DNA from: JAVWMQ01 sp036637375
GTDB lineage: Bacteria > Bacillota > Clostridia > Peptostreptococcales > Anaerovoracaceae
NCBI GenBank assembly: GCA_036637375.1
Contig: JAVWMQ010000002.1
Location: forward strand, 1 to 64,000
Direction: 5' to 3'
DNA: 64,000 bases
The notes under the pieces were generated by a model. That model was given only the letters and a program-made list of their open reading frames with translations. It was not told where the DNA came from and did no database searches. This document shows, piece by piece, positions 36,484 through 45,645 of the stretch. The translations under genes were made by a program, and so were the position numbers. Position 1 is the first letter of the stretch. Each line of letters begins with the position of its first letter.

Positions 36484-37738
36484 TTTTTTCACCTAAAACC
36501 ATTTTCTTTAAGTTGAATTTTTTATTTGAAACAGAAGCCCCAGAATAATTTTTAATATTTGTAATTATCTTTGAAACTTCATCTAAATCTTCAAGGGTAA
36601 TTGCATCAATTAGCTCAAGAACTTCTTTATCTGTTTTAGCTTTACCTACCAAAGTTATTGCTTTACCTATACTGAACATTTTAGTTGCAACATTTTCTTG
36701 TCCAAATATAAAGCTACTCTTTAACTGTTCCTTTGCTTTATTTAATTCTTCAAGAGTTACTCCATCTCTTTTCAAAATTTCAAGTTCTTCTTTTATTGCC
36801 TCTATTGCCTCACCTACATTATCATGAGAAACACCCGCATATATCATAAAACTACCACCCATTGTAGATGCACTGTGAACGCAGTAAACTGAATATGCCA
36901 GTCCTTTTTGTTCCCTTACTGCTTGAAACAGTCTAGAACTCATAGAACCTCCCATAATGTTGCTTAATACTGTCATAGCATAATGCCTCTTATCAAACAG
37001 GTCTATTGAAGGCACTCCAATAAAGAAATGTGTTTGCTCAATGTCTTTTGCTTTTACCTTAAATCCTGGTTCATATGGCAAAATTTCATGTTCTTTTTTC
37101 ACCTTACTTTCTCCAAGGCTAATTAGTTTATCTTCTAGATATCCACAAATTTCATCTTCATCAAAATTACCCGTAATAGCGACAACTATATTGTCTCTTG
37201 TATATTCATTTTTTACATATTCTCTCATAACATTTTGAGAAATATTTTTTAATGAAGATTCTGTCCCCGCAATTGAATTTCCAAGTGGAGATCCTTTGTA
37301 TATTATTTTATTTATCATTTCATGAGCATCTTCATCTGGAGCATCTTGGATCATCTTGATTTCTTCAACTATTACTTTACGTTCTCTTGACATTTCTTTT
37401 TTATCAAATTTAGAATTGACAAGCATGTCAATTAGAACTTCAGTTGAGCTAATTAAATTTGCAGAAAGAGTCTTTACATAATAACAAGTAGCTTCCTTAC
37501 TTGTAAAAGCATTAATTTGCCCCCCTGTTTTGTCAATATCCGCTGCAATTTCTTTTGCAGTTCTATGTTCAGTCCCTTTAAACATCATATGCTCAACAAA
37601 ATGAGAAATACCAGCATACTTTTTATCTTCGTCTACTGATCCAGTTCTAATCCAAAACCCAATAGAGGCTGATTGCAAGTAGTTAGTTTGATCCATTACT
37701 ACTCTAACACCACATTTTAATGTTCTTAACTTAATCAT
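36476..37738 (-). CDS. M16 family zinc peptidase (YmxG-like)
   Basis: A 420-residue metalloprotease of the insulinase/processing-peptidase family. The inverted zinc motif is HFVEHMMF near residue 47 (HxxEH), with the distal Glu in a later EIKM-containing helix and the second-half R/Y segment GGSMSSRLFQAVREQKGLAYSVY. One chain of this size normally pairs with itself or a partner. It overlaps the MBL gene by 8 nt (shared ATGATTAA) and dut at the other end, so all are co-translated. Substrate unknown. Confidence 0.93.
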   Translation of the reverse strand: MIKLRTLKCGVRVVMDQTNYLQSASIGFWIRTGSVDEDKKYAGISHFVEHMMFKGTEHRTAKEIAADIDKTGGQINAFTSKEATCYYVKTLSANLISSTEVLIDMLVNSKFDKKEMSRERKVIVEEIKMIQDAPDEDAHEMINKIIYKGSPLGNSIAGTESSLKNISQNVMREYVKNEYTRDNIVVAITGNFDEDEICGYLEDKLISLGESKVKKEHEILPYEPGFKVKAKDIEQTHFFIGVPSIDLFDKRHYAMTVLSNIMGGSMSSRLFQAVREQKGLAYSVYCVHSASTMGGSFMIYAGVSHDNVGEAIEAIKEELEILKRDGVTLEELNKAKEQLKSSFIFGQENVATKMFSIGKAITLVGKAKTDKEVLELIDAITLEDLDEVSKIITNIKNYSGASVSNKKFNLKKMVLGEKND

Positions 37739-38630
37739 TTACTACCTCTTTCATATATAACTTTATTGTACTACGTGCATTTAACAAGAAGGCATCTACC
37801 GGTTGGTATGTTGCTCTAAAATCAGTCCAAAATTCTTCTTTAAGTTCATTTAGGATTTCATCCTCACTTTTGCCTTCTTTTGCTCTTTTTATTACAAACT
37901 CTCTCTCTTTTATAGCAATTTTTTCAAACGTATCCCATCTTTCAGCCAACTCCTCTTTTGGAACAATTCCAAAATGTGGAGCTATTACCCATGACGGATT
38001 ATAGTCTCTGCATTTCTTTAGAGATATCATTGTATCATCAAAACTTTTTAATATCGAAGTATCAACATTACCATTGCCTTCAAAAACACCAGTGCTTTCC
38101 GATGAAAACATTACTCTCTCAGGTTCAAGAACAAAACTCAAGCAACAATCTGTATGGCCTTTTGTTTCCATTGCCATGATTTCATTGTCCCCAAGACTTA
38201 CTCTATCTCCTTCTTTAAGCACTCGATCTATACTAATCCCATCAGTCGTTATTTTATCTACATCCCCTGTTCCAAAATTTTTCTCTGCAATTTGTCCCAT
38301 CTCTTTTATAACTTTAAGTGCCCCTGGTCTTGTCAAAATGTATTGTCCATATTCAGATCCAAATACAATTAAATCTGGCCACTCCTTGCGTAACCATGGA
38401 AGTGCACCTATATGGTCATAGTGAGTATGAGTTGCAAAAACATAATCAAGTTTTCTGTCACCAAGTATTTCCTTTATTTTTCCAACTAATTCTTCCCCAC
38501 AAAATGCTCTGCCACAGTCAACTAAAGCTGTTTTTTTACTACCAACTATCATATTGACTAACTCATTTCTCCCGGCATGCACTTCAAATATCCCATCAGG
38601 ATATAGTCTTTCTCTATTGATTTCTTTCAT
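37731..38630 (-). CDS. MBL-fold metallo-hydrolase
   Basis: A 299-residue metallo-beta-lactamase fold protein. The metal motif THTHYDHIG (HxHxDH) is near residue 74, the next ligand in MKTKGHTDCCLSF-type wording (here METKGHTDCCLSF), the Asp-equivalent region FSSESTGVF, and a His in APHFGIVPKEE. Its C-terminal helix extension is typical of the glyoxalase II-like group. I start at the ATG with AAGGGTGAT, within the end of the YkvI gene (17-nt overlap). Substrate unknown. Confidence 0.9.
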   Translation of the reverse strand: MKEINRERLYPDGIFEVHAGRNELVNMIVGSKKTALVDCGRAFCGEELVGKIKEILGDRKLDYVFATHTHYDHIGALPWLRKEWPDLIVFGSEYGQYILTRPGALKVIKEMGQIAEKNFGTGDVDKITTDGISIDRVLKEGDRVSLGDNEIMAMETKGHTDCCLSFVLEPERVMFSSESTGVFEGNGNVDTSILKSFDDTMISLKKCRDYNPSWVIAPHFGIVPKEELAERWDTFEKIAIKEREFVIKRAKEGKSEDEILNELKEEFWTDFRATYQPVDAFLLNARSTIKLYMKEVVND

Positions 38631-39690
38631 TTTTATCACCCTTGTTCATTATTACTAGTTGCACGAAATTTATTGTGATTAATACAATTATTGCTAATCC
38701 TAGGAACCCACTAATTGGGAAAACATACGCAACAATATTTTTGAATCCTACTAATCCAAAAACAAATGCGACTAAGGCTACAATAACAATAATCAAATTC
38801 TTTCGTTTATTATCTTTTAATATAGTTGTAAATCCATAAAAATTTCCAGTTGCTGATGAATAAATAGCAAACATTAATACAAATGTGTACACTAAATTTG
38901 CAACCTTCCCAAGCCTAGTTGAATAAGCCAACATTGGCATATCCATACTTTGAGAAAAAAGTGGATCAGTTAACATTGCCATAGCAAGGACTAAGGCTAA
39001 AAATCCTAAACATATACCACCTAATGCAGCTCCCCCAATGGCACTTCTTGCATTTTTTGCACTTATTGCTGCTGTAGATACAATTGGTATAATAGCTAAC
39101 ATGTTATATGATAGGTATAATATCGGATTAAATATCCAGTTACTTGCCAAAGGGCTTGGTTTAATTGTCACACCAGTAACATCCTTTGGTGAACTTACCA
39201 TTATTACTGCTATACAAGTCCCTATTACAACAATTAACAAAACCGGCATAATATATCTAAATACATGAGATATTCTTTCAAATCCACCTATTACTGTAGC
39301 AATAACAAGTACTACAATTATAATTCCACCTATACTTTTTTCCATTCCAAACTGCTGATTGAACAAAGCTCCTCCAGCCGCTGACATTGTGATTAACACT
39401 ATATATAATATGAATGCCATAAAATATCCTACAAGCCTAACTAACTTATCGTTGCCTGCAGGAACTATGACTTTACCCATATCATTATCATTTATCTTAA
39501 TTGTAATCATTGAAATCATAATTCCAACAATCACAAAAAGAATTGCTACAAACGCAACACCTGCTAGTCCTCTTTGTCCAAAGACACCAAAGAATTGCCA
39601 GATTTCACGTCCTGAAGCAAATCCTGCTCCCATTATTGTACCCACGTACATAAAAGCAACACTAAAAAATCCGATTTTTCTATCTTTCAA
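38614..39690 (-). CDS. YkvI family membrane protein (LeuT-like fold)
   Basis: A 358-residue membrane protein with about 10 TM segments, opening FMYVGTIMGAGFASGREIWQFFG. The unwound GAGFASGREI stretch in TM1 is the hallmark of the YkvI/COG3949 family, related to Na+-coupled amino-acid transporters. The best start is TTG with AGAGGTG at 6 nt; a GTG three codons upstream sits inside that site. It overlaps the RarD gene by 11 nt. Substrate unknown. Confidence 0.88.
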   Translation of the reverse strand: MKDRKIGFFSVAFMYVGTIMGAGFASGREIWQFFGVFGQRGLAGVAFVAILFVIVGIMISMITIKINDNDMGKVIVPAGNDKLVRLVGYFMAFILYIVLITMSAAGGALFNQQFGMEKSIGGIIIVVLVIATVIGGFERISHVFRYIMPVLLIVVIGTCIAVIMVSSPKDVTGVTIKPSPLASNWIFNPILYLSYNMLAIIPIVSTAAISAKNARSAIGGAALGGICLGFLALVLAMAMLTDPLFSQSMDMPMLAYSTRLGKVANLVYTFVLMFAIYSSATGNFYGFTTILKDNKRKNLIIVIVALVAFVFGLVGFKNIVAYVFPISGFLGLAIIVLITINFVQLVIMNKGDKNERNQ

Positions 39691-40597
39691 TAATGTCACC
39701 TCTATTCATAGTTGATTTTTGCAACTTTGCTTCTCCATATGTAAACACTATTAACCCAACCCATATAATTGCAAAAGCAATTAATTGAATTTTGTCAAAT
39801 GGCTCGTTGAACAAATAAATTCCAATAATTAGATTTAGAGATGGTGAAATATATTCTGTTATTCCAAGGGTAATTAACGGCAAATTATTAGCTGCAACAG
39901 CAAATAAACCAAGTGGAATAGCTGTCATTACACCACTACAAAGTAAAAGACCATATTGATATGGCTCTCCCACACCAATTGCCCCCTGATTTGTGACTTC
40001 TAAATATATTATTACAACAAGTGCAAATGGTACTAAAAACATAGTCTCATATAGAAGTGAAAGTATTGATTCAATTTTAAAGCTTTTCTTTAGCGCTGCA
40101 TATACAGCAAATGAAACTGCTAGGCTCAGAGCAATAGCAGGAATTTGCTTAAAATACACTAGCAAAACAACTACACCAAGGCATGCGCACGAAAATGCAA
40201 AACCTCTGTATCTTGTCATTTTTTCTTTAAACAAAACTATACCAAAAACGCAAACCATCAAAGGTTCCATGTAGTAACCTATGCTCGTTTGTATTACAAA
40301 TCCAGCATTTACTGCCCAAATATAAATGCTCCAATTTAGCGTGATAATAATACCTGCCAAAAAAAACTTTAGTTTTGCACCTTTTTTTCTAAGTGGTGCC
40401 TTTATTCTTTCCATGCCGTATAACTTTAACGCCACCAAAAAACATACTATACCTACAGTAAAAATTCTGTAAAATATAATTACAGAAGAACTAATCGGTA
40501 TTAAAGCATGCCAGTATATTGGTAAAATCCCCCATAAACTTGAACATAGTAACGCTGCTGTCATTCCTAATTTATAGTTTTTTTGACCTAAATTCAT
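39680..40597 (-). CDS. rarD: EamA family transporter RarD
   Basis: A 305-residue drug/metabolite superfamily protein with ten TM segments. The start GMTAALLCSSLWGILPIYWH, NWSIYIWAVNAGFVIQTSIGYYMEPLMV and ITEYISPSLNLIIGIYLFNEPF are the pattern of RarD rather than of general EamA proteins. RarD was linked to chloramphenicol sensitivity, but the natural substrate is unknown. The start is coupled to the upstream gene through a TAATG overlap. Confidence 0.9.
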   Translation of the reverse strand: MNLGQKNYKLGMTAALLCSSLWGILPIYWHALIPISSSVIIFYRIFTVGIVCFLVALKLYGMERIKAPLRKKGAKLKFFLAGIIITLNWSIYIWAVNAGFVIQTSIGYYMEPLMVCVFGIVLFKEKMTRYRGFAFSCACLGVVVLLVYFKQIPAIALSLAVSFAVYAALKKSFKIESILSLLYETMFLVPFALVVIIYLEVTNQGAIGVGEPYQYGLLLCSGVMTAIPLGLFAVAANNLPLITLGITEYISPSLNLIIGIYLFNEPFDKIQLIAFAIIWVGLIVFTYGEAKLQKSTMNRGDIIER

Positions 40598-41196
40598 TAA
40601 TTTCCTCTCATTTCATCATCATAGACATATCCACTGTCAATCAAACTGTCTCCTTCATAACTATCATTATATTCTGCGTTTGCAATATCAGCATAATTAA
40701 CAATAAATTCATCTAATTCATACTCTAAACATGCTTCAAAATCATAGTGATGTTGATTGCCTTCTAAGGCCTCTAGCCTTGAAACAACAAGGGCATCTCT
40801 AATTGTTAGTTCCTCAACTTGTGAATTGTCAATAGTCTTGACTTCAACCTTTGATGTTACCGAATACCACTCTTTAAACCTATTTAACTCTTCGCAAAAA
40901 TGTACTAATGTTGAATCCCCTTCATCTGAAATAATAAGACCTACAAGAGACATTTTAATTGTTTCAAGAAGTGTGTACATATCAGTCTTGTCGTCTGGCA
41001 TAGCATCAAGAACTTCATCAAAGTAATTTTTAATAATTTCCGCTACAATTTCGTGATCTGTTTCTTTAAATAGCAAAAACAATTCATCATCTGAAATTTC
41101 TTCATCTGACTCAACAAGGTCCGCAAAATTTTCAAAGAATTCAAATTCTGACGGTTCTTCAATTTGTAAAATTTCCAATAATCTTTTAAGTTCCAT
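40597..41196 (-). CDS. Hypothetical acidic protein
   Basis: A 199-residue, highly acidic soluble protein that I do not recognise. It begins with a Leu/Glu-rich helical stretch, has many Asp/Glu clusters (for example LVESDEEISDDELFLLF) and ends YEGDSLIDSGYVYDDEMRGN. No signal peptide, TM, zinc motif or nucleotide-binding loop is visible. GTAGGAG precedes the ATG. Its stop overlaps the rarD start by one base (TAATG), and murI lies 27 nt upstream on the same strand, so it is part of that operon. It may be a lineage-specific regulatory or chaperone-like protein, but nothing in the sequence decides. Confidence 0.75.
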   Translation of the reverse strand: MELKRLLEILQIEEPSEFEFFENFADLVESDEEISDDELFLLFKETDHEIVAEIIKNYFDEVLDAMPDDKTDMYTLLETIKMSLVGLIISDEGDSTLVHFCEELNRFKEWYSVTSKVEVKTIDNSQVEELTIRDALVVSRLEALEGNQHHYDFEACLEYELDEFIVNYADIANAEYNDSYEGDSLIDSGYVYDDEMRGN

Positions 41197-41223
41197 TTTT
41201 TTCTCCTACTCTCAATTTAATAA

Positions 41224-42033
41224 TTAATCTATATCTAAATTTTTAAACTTGACTTTAACATCTGTATCGATAAAAATCCTATCTATCATATTAATAAAAT
41301 TCTCCGAAAGGTCACTTGCATAAAAAGTATTTTGTACCTCTGAATCTTTTGCATACATTTGTTTATCTTTCAATATTTCATCAATCCTTTTTATTATTTC
41401 TTTTGAAGGATTTACTATTCTTAAATTAGGATATTTTCGTTTTATGTTTGACACCAGCAATGGATAGTGTGTGCATCCAAGAACAACTGTATCAATTCTA
41501 TTTTCTAATATAAAATCATCCATATAATACTCAATTGTAAGGTCCATTATATCATTCTTAATTATTCCCTCTTCTATTAGAGGTACAAATGCAGGACACG
41601 CTTTTTCATAAACACTTAAATTTTCATTATATTTTTTTATTTCTTTTTTGTATGCATTACTACCAATTGTAACTTTGGTACCTATTACTCCTATTTTGTT
41701 TGTAACACCACACGTTTCAGCGATACTAATTGCTGCTGGTTCAATAATACCTACAACTGGTATATCTGGGAATCTTTCTTGAATGGCATCAACACATGTA
41801 GCACTTACGGTATTACACGCAATTACAATCATCTTTACATCATTCTCAACTAAAAAATTTGCAATTTGCATTGAAAAGTTTTTAATTGTTGATACAGCTT
41901 TTGACCCATAAGGTGTTCTAGCAGTATCCCCAAAATATATTATTTTTTCCTCAGGTATTTCAGTCATAAGGTATGGTATACATGTCAATCCACCTAACCC
42001 AGAATCAAAAAAACCTATTGGTCTGTTATCCAT
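41224..42033 (-). CDS. murI: Glutamate racemase
   Basis: Makes D-glutamate for peptidoglycan. The 269-residue protein opens PIGFFDSGLGGLTCIPYL, with the substrate loop FGDTARTPYG, the first catalytic Cys in IACNTVSA near residue 72 and the second in LGCTHYPLL near residue 182. I start at the ATG preceded by AAAGGA; a longer frame upstream has no site and runs across the divergent pepF promoter. Confidence 0.96.
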   Translation of the reverse strand: MDNRPIGFFDSGLGGLTCIPYLMTEIPEEKIIYFGDTARTPYGSKAVSTIKNFSMQIANFLVENDVKMIVIACNTVSATCVDAIQERFPDIPVVGIIEPAAISIAETCGVTNKIGVIGTKVTIGSNAYKKEIKKYNENLSVYEKACPAFVPLIEEGIIKNDIMDLTIEYYMDDFILENRIDTVVLGCTHYPLLVSNIKRKYPNLRIVNPSKEIIKRIDEILKDKQMYAKDSEVQNTFYASDLSENFINMIDRIFIDTDVKVKFKNLDID

Positions 42034-42037
42034 CTTC

Positions 42038-42065
42038 TTGTTTCCTTTCAATTTCGTGTTATAAT
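42038..42065 (+). promoter_or_regulatory. Promoter of the pepF-nadK-rluA-M29 operon
   Basis: TTGTTT (42038-42043), a 16-nt spacer and TATAAT (42060-42065) with an upstream TG (extended -10), about 50 nt before the pepF ATG. Confidence 0.7.
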
Positions 42066-42115
42066 ACATTTTACAACAATAAATATATAATGTAAATAAA
42101 AGCGAGGAGGAATAA

Positions 42116-43903
42116 ATGAGTAAATCAATTAAAAAACGTGATGAAATAGAAAATAAATATAAATGGAACATAGAATCAATGTATCAAGATGAAAAAAACT
42201 GGGAAGAAGACTTAAATATCGCCCTAAAAAAAGCTGAGGAATTTGAAGGGTTCCAAGGAATTTTGACAAAGGATAGCAAAACTCTTTTATTAGCATTTAA
42301 GGCCAAGGATGAAATTTGGCTAAAATTAGAAAAAGCATACGTTTATTCTCGTATGCGTAGAGATGAAAACAATTCTAATGAAAAGTATCAGGGAATGTGT
42401 GATAAATCTGGACAAATTATTGCAAAAGTAAGTGCTAATATGTCGTTTTTTGTTCCTGAACTTATCGCTGCTGATGAAAAACAATTGTTAGACTTTTTAT
42501 CTAACGAAGAAGGTCTTAAAGTATATGAATTTGTTATTAAAGATATTCTTAGAGAAAAGGCTCATGTACTTTCTAAAGAAGAAGAAAATATTTTAGCTCA
42601 GATGAGTGAACTTACTCCAGCTACTAATGATATATTCACTATGTTAAACAATGCTGATATTAAATTCGGAGAAATTACTGATGAAGACGGTAACAAAGTA
42701 CCTTTAACTCATGGCAATTATATTAATTTCTTGGAGAGTCATAATCGTTCAATTAGACAAGAAGCCTATGAAAAAATGTATACAGCATACAAAAATATTA
42801 TAAATACCGTTTCAACAACTTATAATTACAATACTAAAACAGATGTTGTTTCCGCACGAATCAGAAAGTATAATTCTGCTAGAGCTTCTGCTCTATCTGG
42901 AGATAACATACCAGAAAGTGTTTACGATAATCTAGTTACAGTTATCAATGAATATCTACCTGTTCTTCATAAATATATGAGGTTAAGAAAGGAAATTCTA
43001 GGTATTGATGAACTAAAAATGCATGATGTGTATGTTCCGCTTGTAAAAATACCAGACAGAAAAATTACTTTTGAAGAAGGTCTTGATATTATGAGAGAAG
43101 GTCTATCTCCTCTTGGTAGTGAATATATTAATAGAATGAATTCTGGTATTTCTAGTGGATGGATTGACGTTTATGAAAACGAAGGCAAAACAAGTGGAGC
43201 ATATAGTTTTGGTAGCTATGATAGCCACCCCTTTATACTATTAAATTACACTAATACACTAAAGGATGTATTTACCGTTGTTCATGAAATGGGCCATTCT
43301 ATGCACTCTAGCTATACTAGAGAAGCTCAACCATTTGTATATGGTGGTCATTCTATTTTTACTGCTGAAGTAGCTTCAACTGTAAATGAAAATTTACTTA
43401 TGAAACACTTGATTTCTAAAGAACAAGACCTTGAAATGAAAAAATATTTAATTAACCTTCACATCGAGGAATTTAGAACAACTGTCTTTAGGCAAACCAT
43501 GTTTGCTGAGTTTGAACATCTAACTCACAAGGCCATTGAGGACGGAGAATCATTAACAGCAAACTTTATGTGTGAAGAATACAATAAGCTAAACAAAAAA
43601 TATTTCGGAGATGTCTTAGGCGAAGATGATTTCATAAAATATGAATGGGCTAGAATCCCCCATTTCTATAATGCTTTTTATGTATACAAATATGCTACAG
43701 GATATTCCGCTGCAACAGCAATTTCCGATTTAATTTTAGAAAACGGACCTAATGATTATTTAGAATTCTTAAAAACTGGTGAATCTGATTACCCAATTGA
43801 ACTTCTAAAAATCGCAGGTGTCGATATGAGCTCTCCATTACCAATTAAAAAAGCAATGGAAGAATTTAAACTATTAGTTGATGAATTTGAAAAATTATTA
43901 TAG
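42116..43903 (+). CDS. pepF: Oligoendopeptidase F
   Basis: A 595-residue cytoplasmic M3 zinc peptidase that cleaves small peptides. The zinc motif is HEMGH in FTVVHEMGHSMHSSY near residue 390, with the third ligand Glu in the following helix (ETVNEN-like region, here AEVASTVNENLL) and SGAYSFGSYDSHPFILLNY just before the motif. GAGGAGG precedes the ATG. It leads a plus-strand operon; nadK begins 9 nt after the stop. Confidence 0.96.
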   Translation: MSKSIKKRDEIENKYKWNIESMYQDEKNWEEDLNIALKKAEEFEGFQGILTKDSKTLLLAFKAKDEIWLKLEKAYVYSRMRRDENNSNEKYQGMCDKSGQIIAKVSANMSFFVPELIAADEKQLLDFLSNEEGLKVYEFVIKDILREKAHVLSKEEENILAQMSELTPATNDIFTMLNNADIKFGEITDEDGNKVPLTHGNYINFLESHNRSIRQEAYEKMYTAYKNIINTVSTTYNYNTKTDVVSARIRKYNSARASALSGDNIPESVYDNLVTVINEYLPVLHKYMRLRKEILGIDELKMHDVYVPLVKIPDRKITFEEGLDIMREGLSPLGSEYINRMNSGISSGWIDVYENEGKTSGAYSFGSYDSHPFILLNYTNTLKDVFTVVHEMGHSMHSSYTREAQPFVYGGHSIFTAEVASTVNENLLMKHLISKEQDLEMKKYLINLHIEEFRTTVFRQTMFAEFEHLTHKAIEDGESLTANFMCEEYNKLNKKYFGDVLGEDDFIKYEWARIPHFYNAFYVYKYATGYSAATAISDLILENGPNDYLEFLKTGESDYPIELLKIAGVDMSSPLPIKKAMEEFKLLVDEFEKLL

Positions 43904-43912
43904 GATATTACG

Positions 43913-44725
43913 ATGAACAAACAAAGAACAATTTGTGTCTACTCAAATGGCACTGTAATTTCAAATGAGACAGCAAGTATATTGAAACAAAAATTACGCA
44001 CCAGTGGTTTTGTAGTTGAAACAGAGCTATCAAGCAATGCCGAATTACTTGTTTGCATAGGTGGCGATGGAAGCAGTCTAGAAGCTATACATAAATACGA
44101 CTTCCCTAAGGTACCAATAATTGGTGTAAATACCGGTCATCTTGGTTTTTTTCAAGAAATCAGAAGCGATCAGTTGGATGACTTTATTTTCCTTTACAAG
44201 GCCGGAAAATACTGCTTACAGCAGTTAACAACTGTAAAAGGTACCATTACTACTAAAGATGGTACAGAAACTGTTTTAGAAGGGCTAAACGAAATTGTTA
44301 TTAGGGGTATACATTCTTATGCTGCTCATTTCAATATTTCGATTGGCGGAAGTTTTATAGAAAGATTTAGCGGTGATGGAATTTTAATTGCAACATCTGC
44401 AGGGTCAACAGCATATAACTACTCTCTTGGTGGTTCTATTGTGGACCCAAGGTTAAATTTATTACAAGTAACACCTATTGCACCCATGAACACTACTGCT
44501 TTTAGGTCTTTTACTTCTAGTATATTGTTGCCTTCTGATTTGTCACTTGAAGTTATTCCTGAATTCATCAAAAATCACCATACTACCTACGTTTTTAATG
44601 ATGGTGTTGAAAACAGATTTGTAGATGTCGAAAATATAAAAGTTGAAGTTTCTGACAAAACAATTAACCTTATGCGTTTTGAGACTTACGATTTTTGGAA
44701 CAAAGTTAAAACAAAATTTTTATAA
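43913..44725 (+). CDS. nadK: NAD kinase
   Basis: Phosphorylates NAD to NADP. The GGDGS motif is in LLVCIGGDGSSLEAI near residue 50, the NTGHLGFF loop follows near residue 77, and the ATP/NAD site segment is ISTSAGSTAYNYSLGG-like (here IATSAGSTAYNYSLGG) near residue 160. Its 270 residues are standard for Firmicutes. AGGAT is the ribosome-binding site. Confidence 0.96.
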   Translation: MNKQRTICVYSNGTVISNETASILKQKLRTSGFVVETELSSNAELLVCIGGDGSSLEAIHKYDFPKVPIIGVNTGHLGFFQEIRSDQLDDFIFLYKAGKYCLQQLTTVKGTITTKDGTETVLEGLNEIVIRGIHSYAAHFNISIGGSFIERFSGDGILIATSAGSTAYNYSLGGSIVDPRLNLLQVTPIAPMNTTAFRSFTSSILLPSDLSLEVIPEFIKNHHTTYVFNDGVENRFVDVENIKVEVSDKTINLMRFETYDFWNKVKTKFL

Positions 44726-44735
44726 AAAGGAAAAC

Positions 44736-45638
44736 ATGATTAGAGATTTTAAATACATAGTAACCAATGAAGATTACGATAAACAATTACATATAACTGC
44801 AATAATGAAGGAAAACTTCAATTTCAGTTCAAGACTTAGAACTAAGATTAAAAAAAATAAAGGTATGTTTTTAAATGGAGCAGAAGTTCCTAGTTGGATA
44901 ATACCTAAACCTGGAGATGAAATAACTATAATTATTCCGCCAGAAAAAAGTCATTTTATACCTGAAGATATTCCAATTAATGTAGTGTACGAAGATGATG
45001 ATTTATTAATTGTTAATAAACAACCAGGAATTGTTGTTCACCCTACTAATGGTCATCCATTTCATACCATTGCAAATGGTGTTGCTCAGTATATGATTGA
45101 CACAAATCAGTCATTTAAAATTAGGTTTATAAATAGGCTCGATATGGATACATCAGGATTGCTTGCACTTGCTAAAAACTCTCATAGTCAAGATAGTTTT
45201 GTAAAACAAATGCATTCACATAGAGTAACAAAAAAATACGTTGCAATTGTAAACGGCATAATTGAGGAAGATAGAGGAACAATCGATCTACCAATTGGTC
45301 GTCCAGATCCTGAAAAAGTTGCTCGTGCAGTTTGTGAAGATGGAGCAAACTGTGTAACTCACTACCAGGTTTTAGAACGATTCAAAAAGGGATATACCTT
45401 TGTTGAACTAACCCTTGAAACAGGTAGAACTCATCAGATTAGAGTTCATTTAAGCCATATTGGGCACCCTATTGTTGGAGACTATCTATATGGTGGTGAA
45501 AAAATACATTTAATTCAAAGGCAGGCTTTACATGCAAGATATCTTTATTTTGATCATCCTGTAACTAATAAACAACTAAAACTTGAAGCTCCTATTCCTC
45601 AAGATATGGAAGCAGTTATTAATAAAATCAAAAAGTGA
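44736..45638 (+). CDS. RluA family pseudouridine synthase
   Basis: Converts uridine to pseudouridine in RNA. The catalytic Asp is in INRLDMDTSGLLALAKN near residue 135, preceded by LLIVNKQPGIVVHP and followed by LPIGRPD, ETGRTHQIRVHLSHIGHPIVGDYLYGG. A short N-terminal S4-like domain is present. It could be an RluD- or RluC-type enzyme; the exact target cannot be told. I start at the ATG with AAAAAGG, giving 300 residues; the longer frame overlaps nadK. Confidence 0.93.
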   Translation: MIRDFKYIVTNEDYDKQLHITAIMKENFNFSSRLRTKIKKNKGMFLNGAEVPSWIIPKPGDEITIIIPPEKSHFIPEDIPINVVYEDDDLLIVNKQPGIVVHPTNGHPFHTIANGVAQYMIDTNQSFKIRFINRLDMDTSGLLALAKNSHSQDSFVKQMHSHRVTKKYVAIVNGIIEEDRGTIDLPIGRPDPEKVARAVCEDGANCVTHYQVLERFKKGYTFVELTLETGRTHQIRVHLSHIGHPIVGDYLYGGEKIHLIQRQALHARYLYFDHPVTNKQLKLEAPIPQDMEAVINKIKK

Positions 45639-45645
45639 GGTAAAA

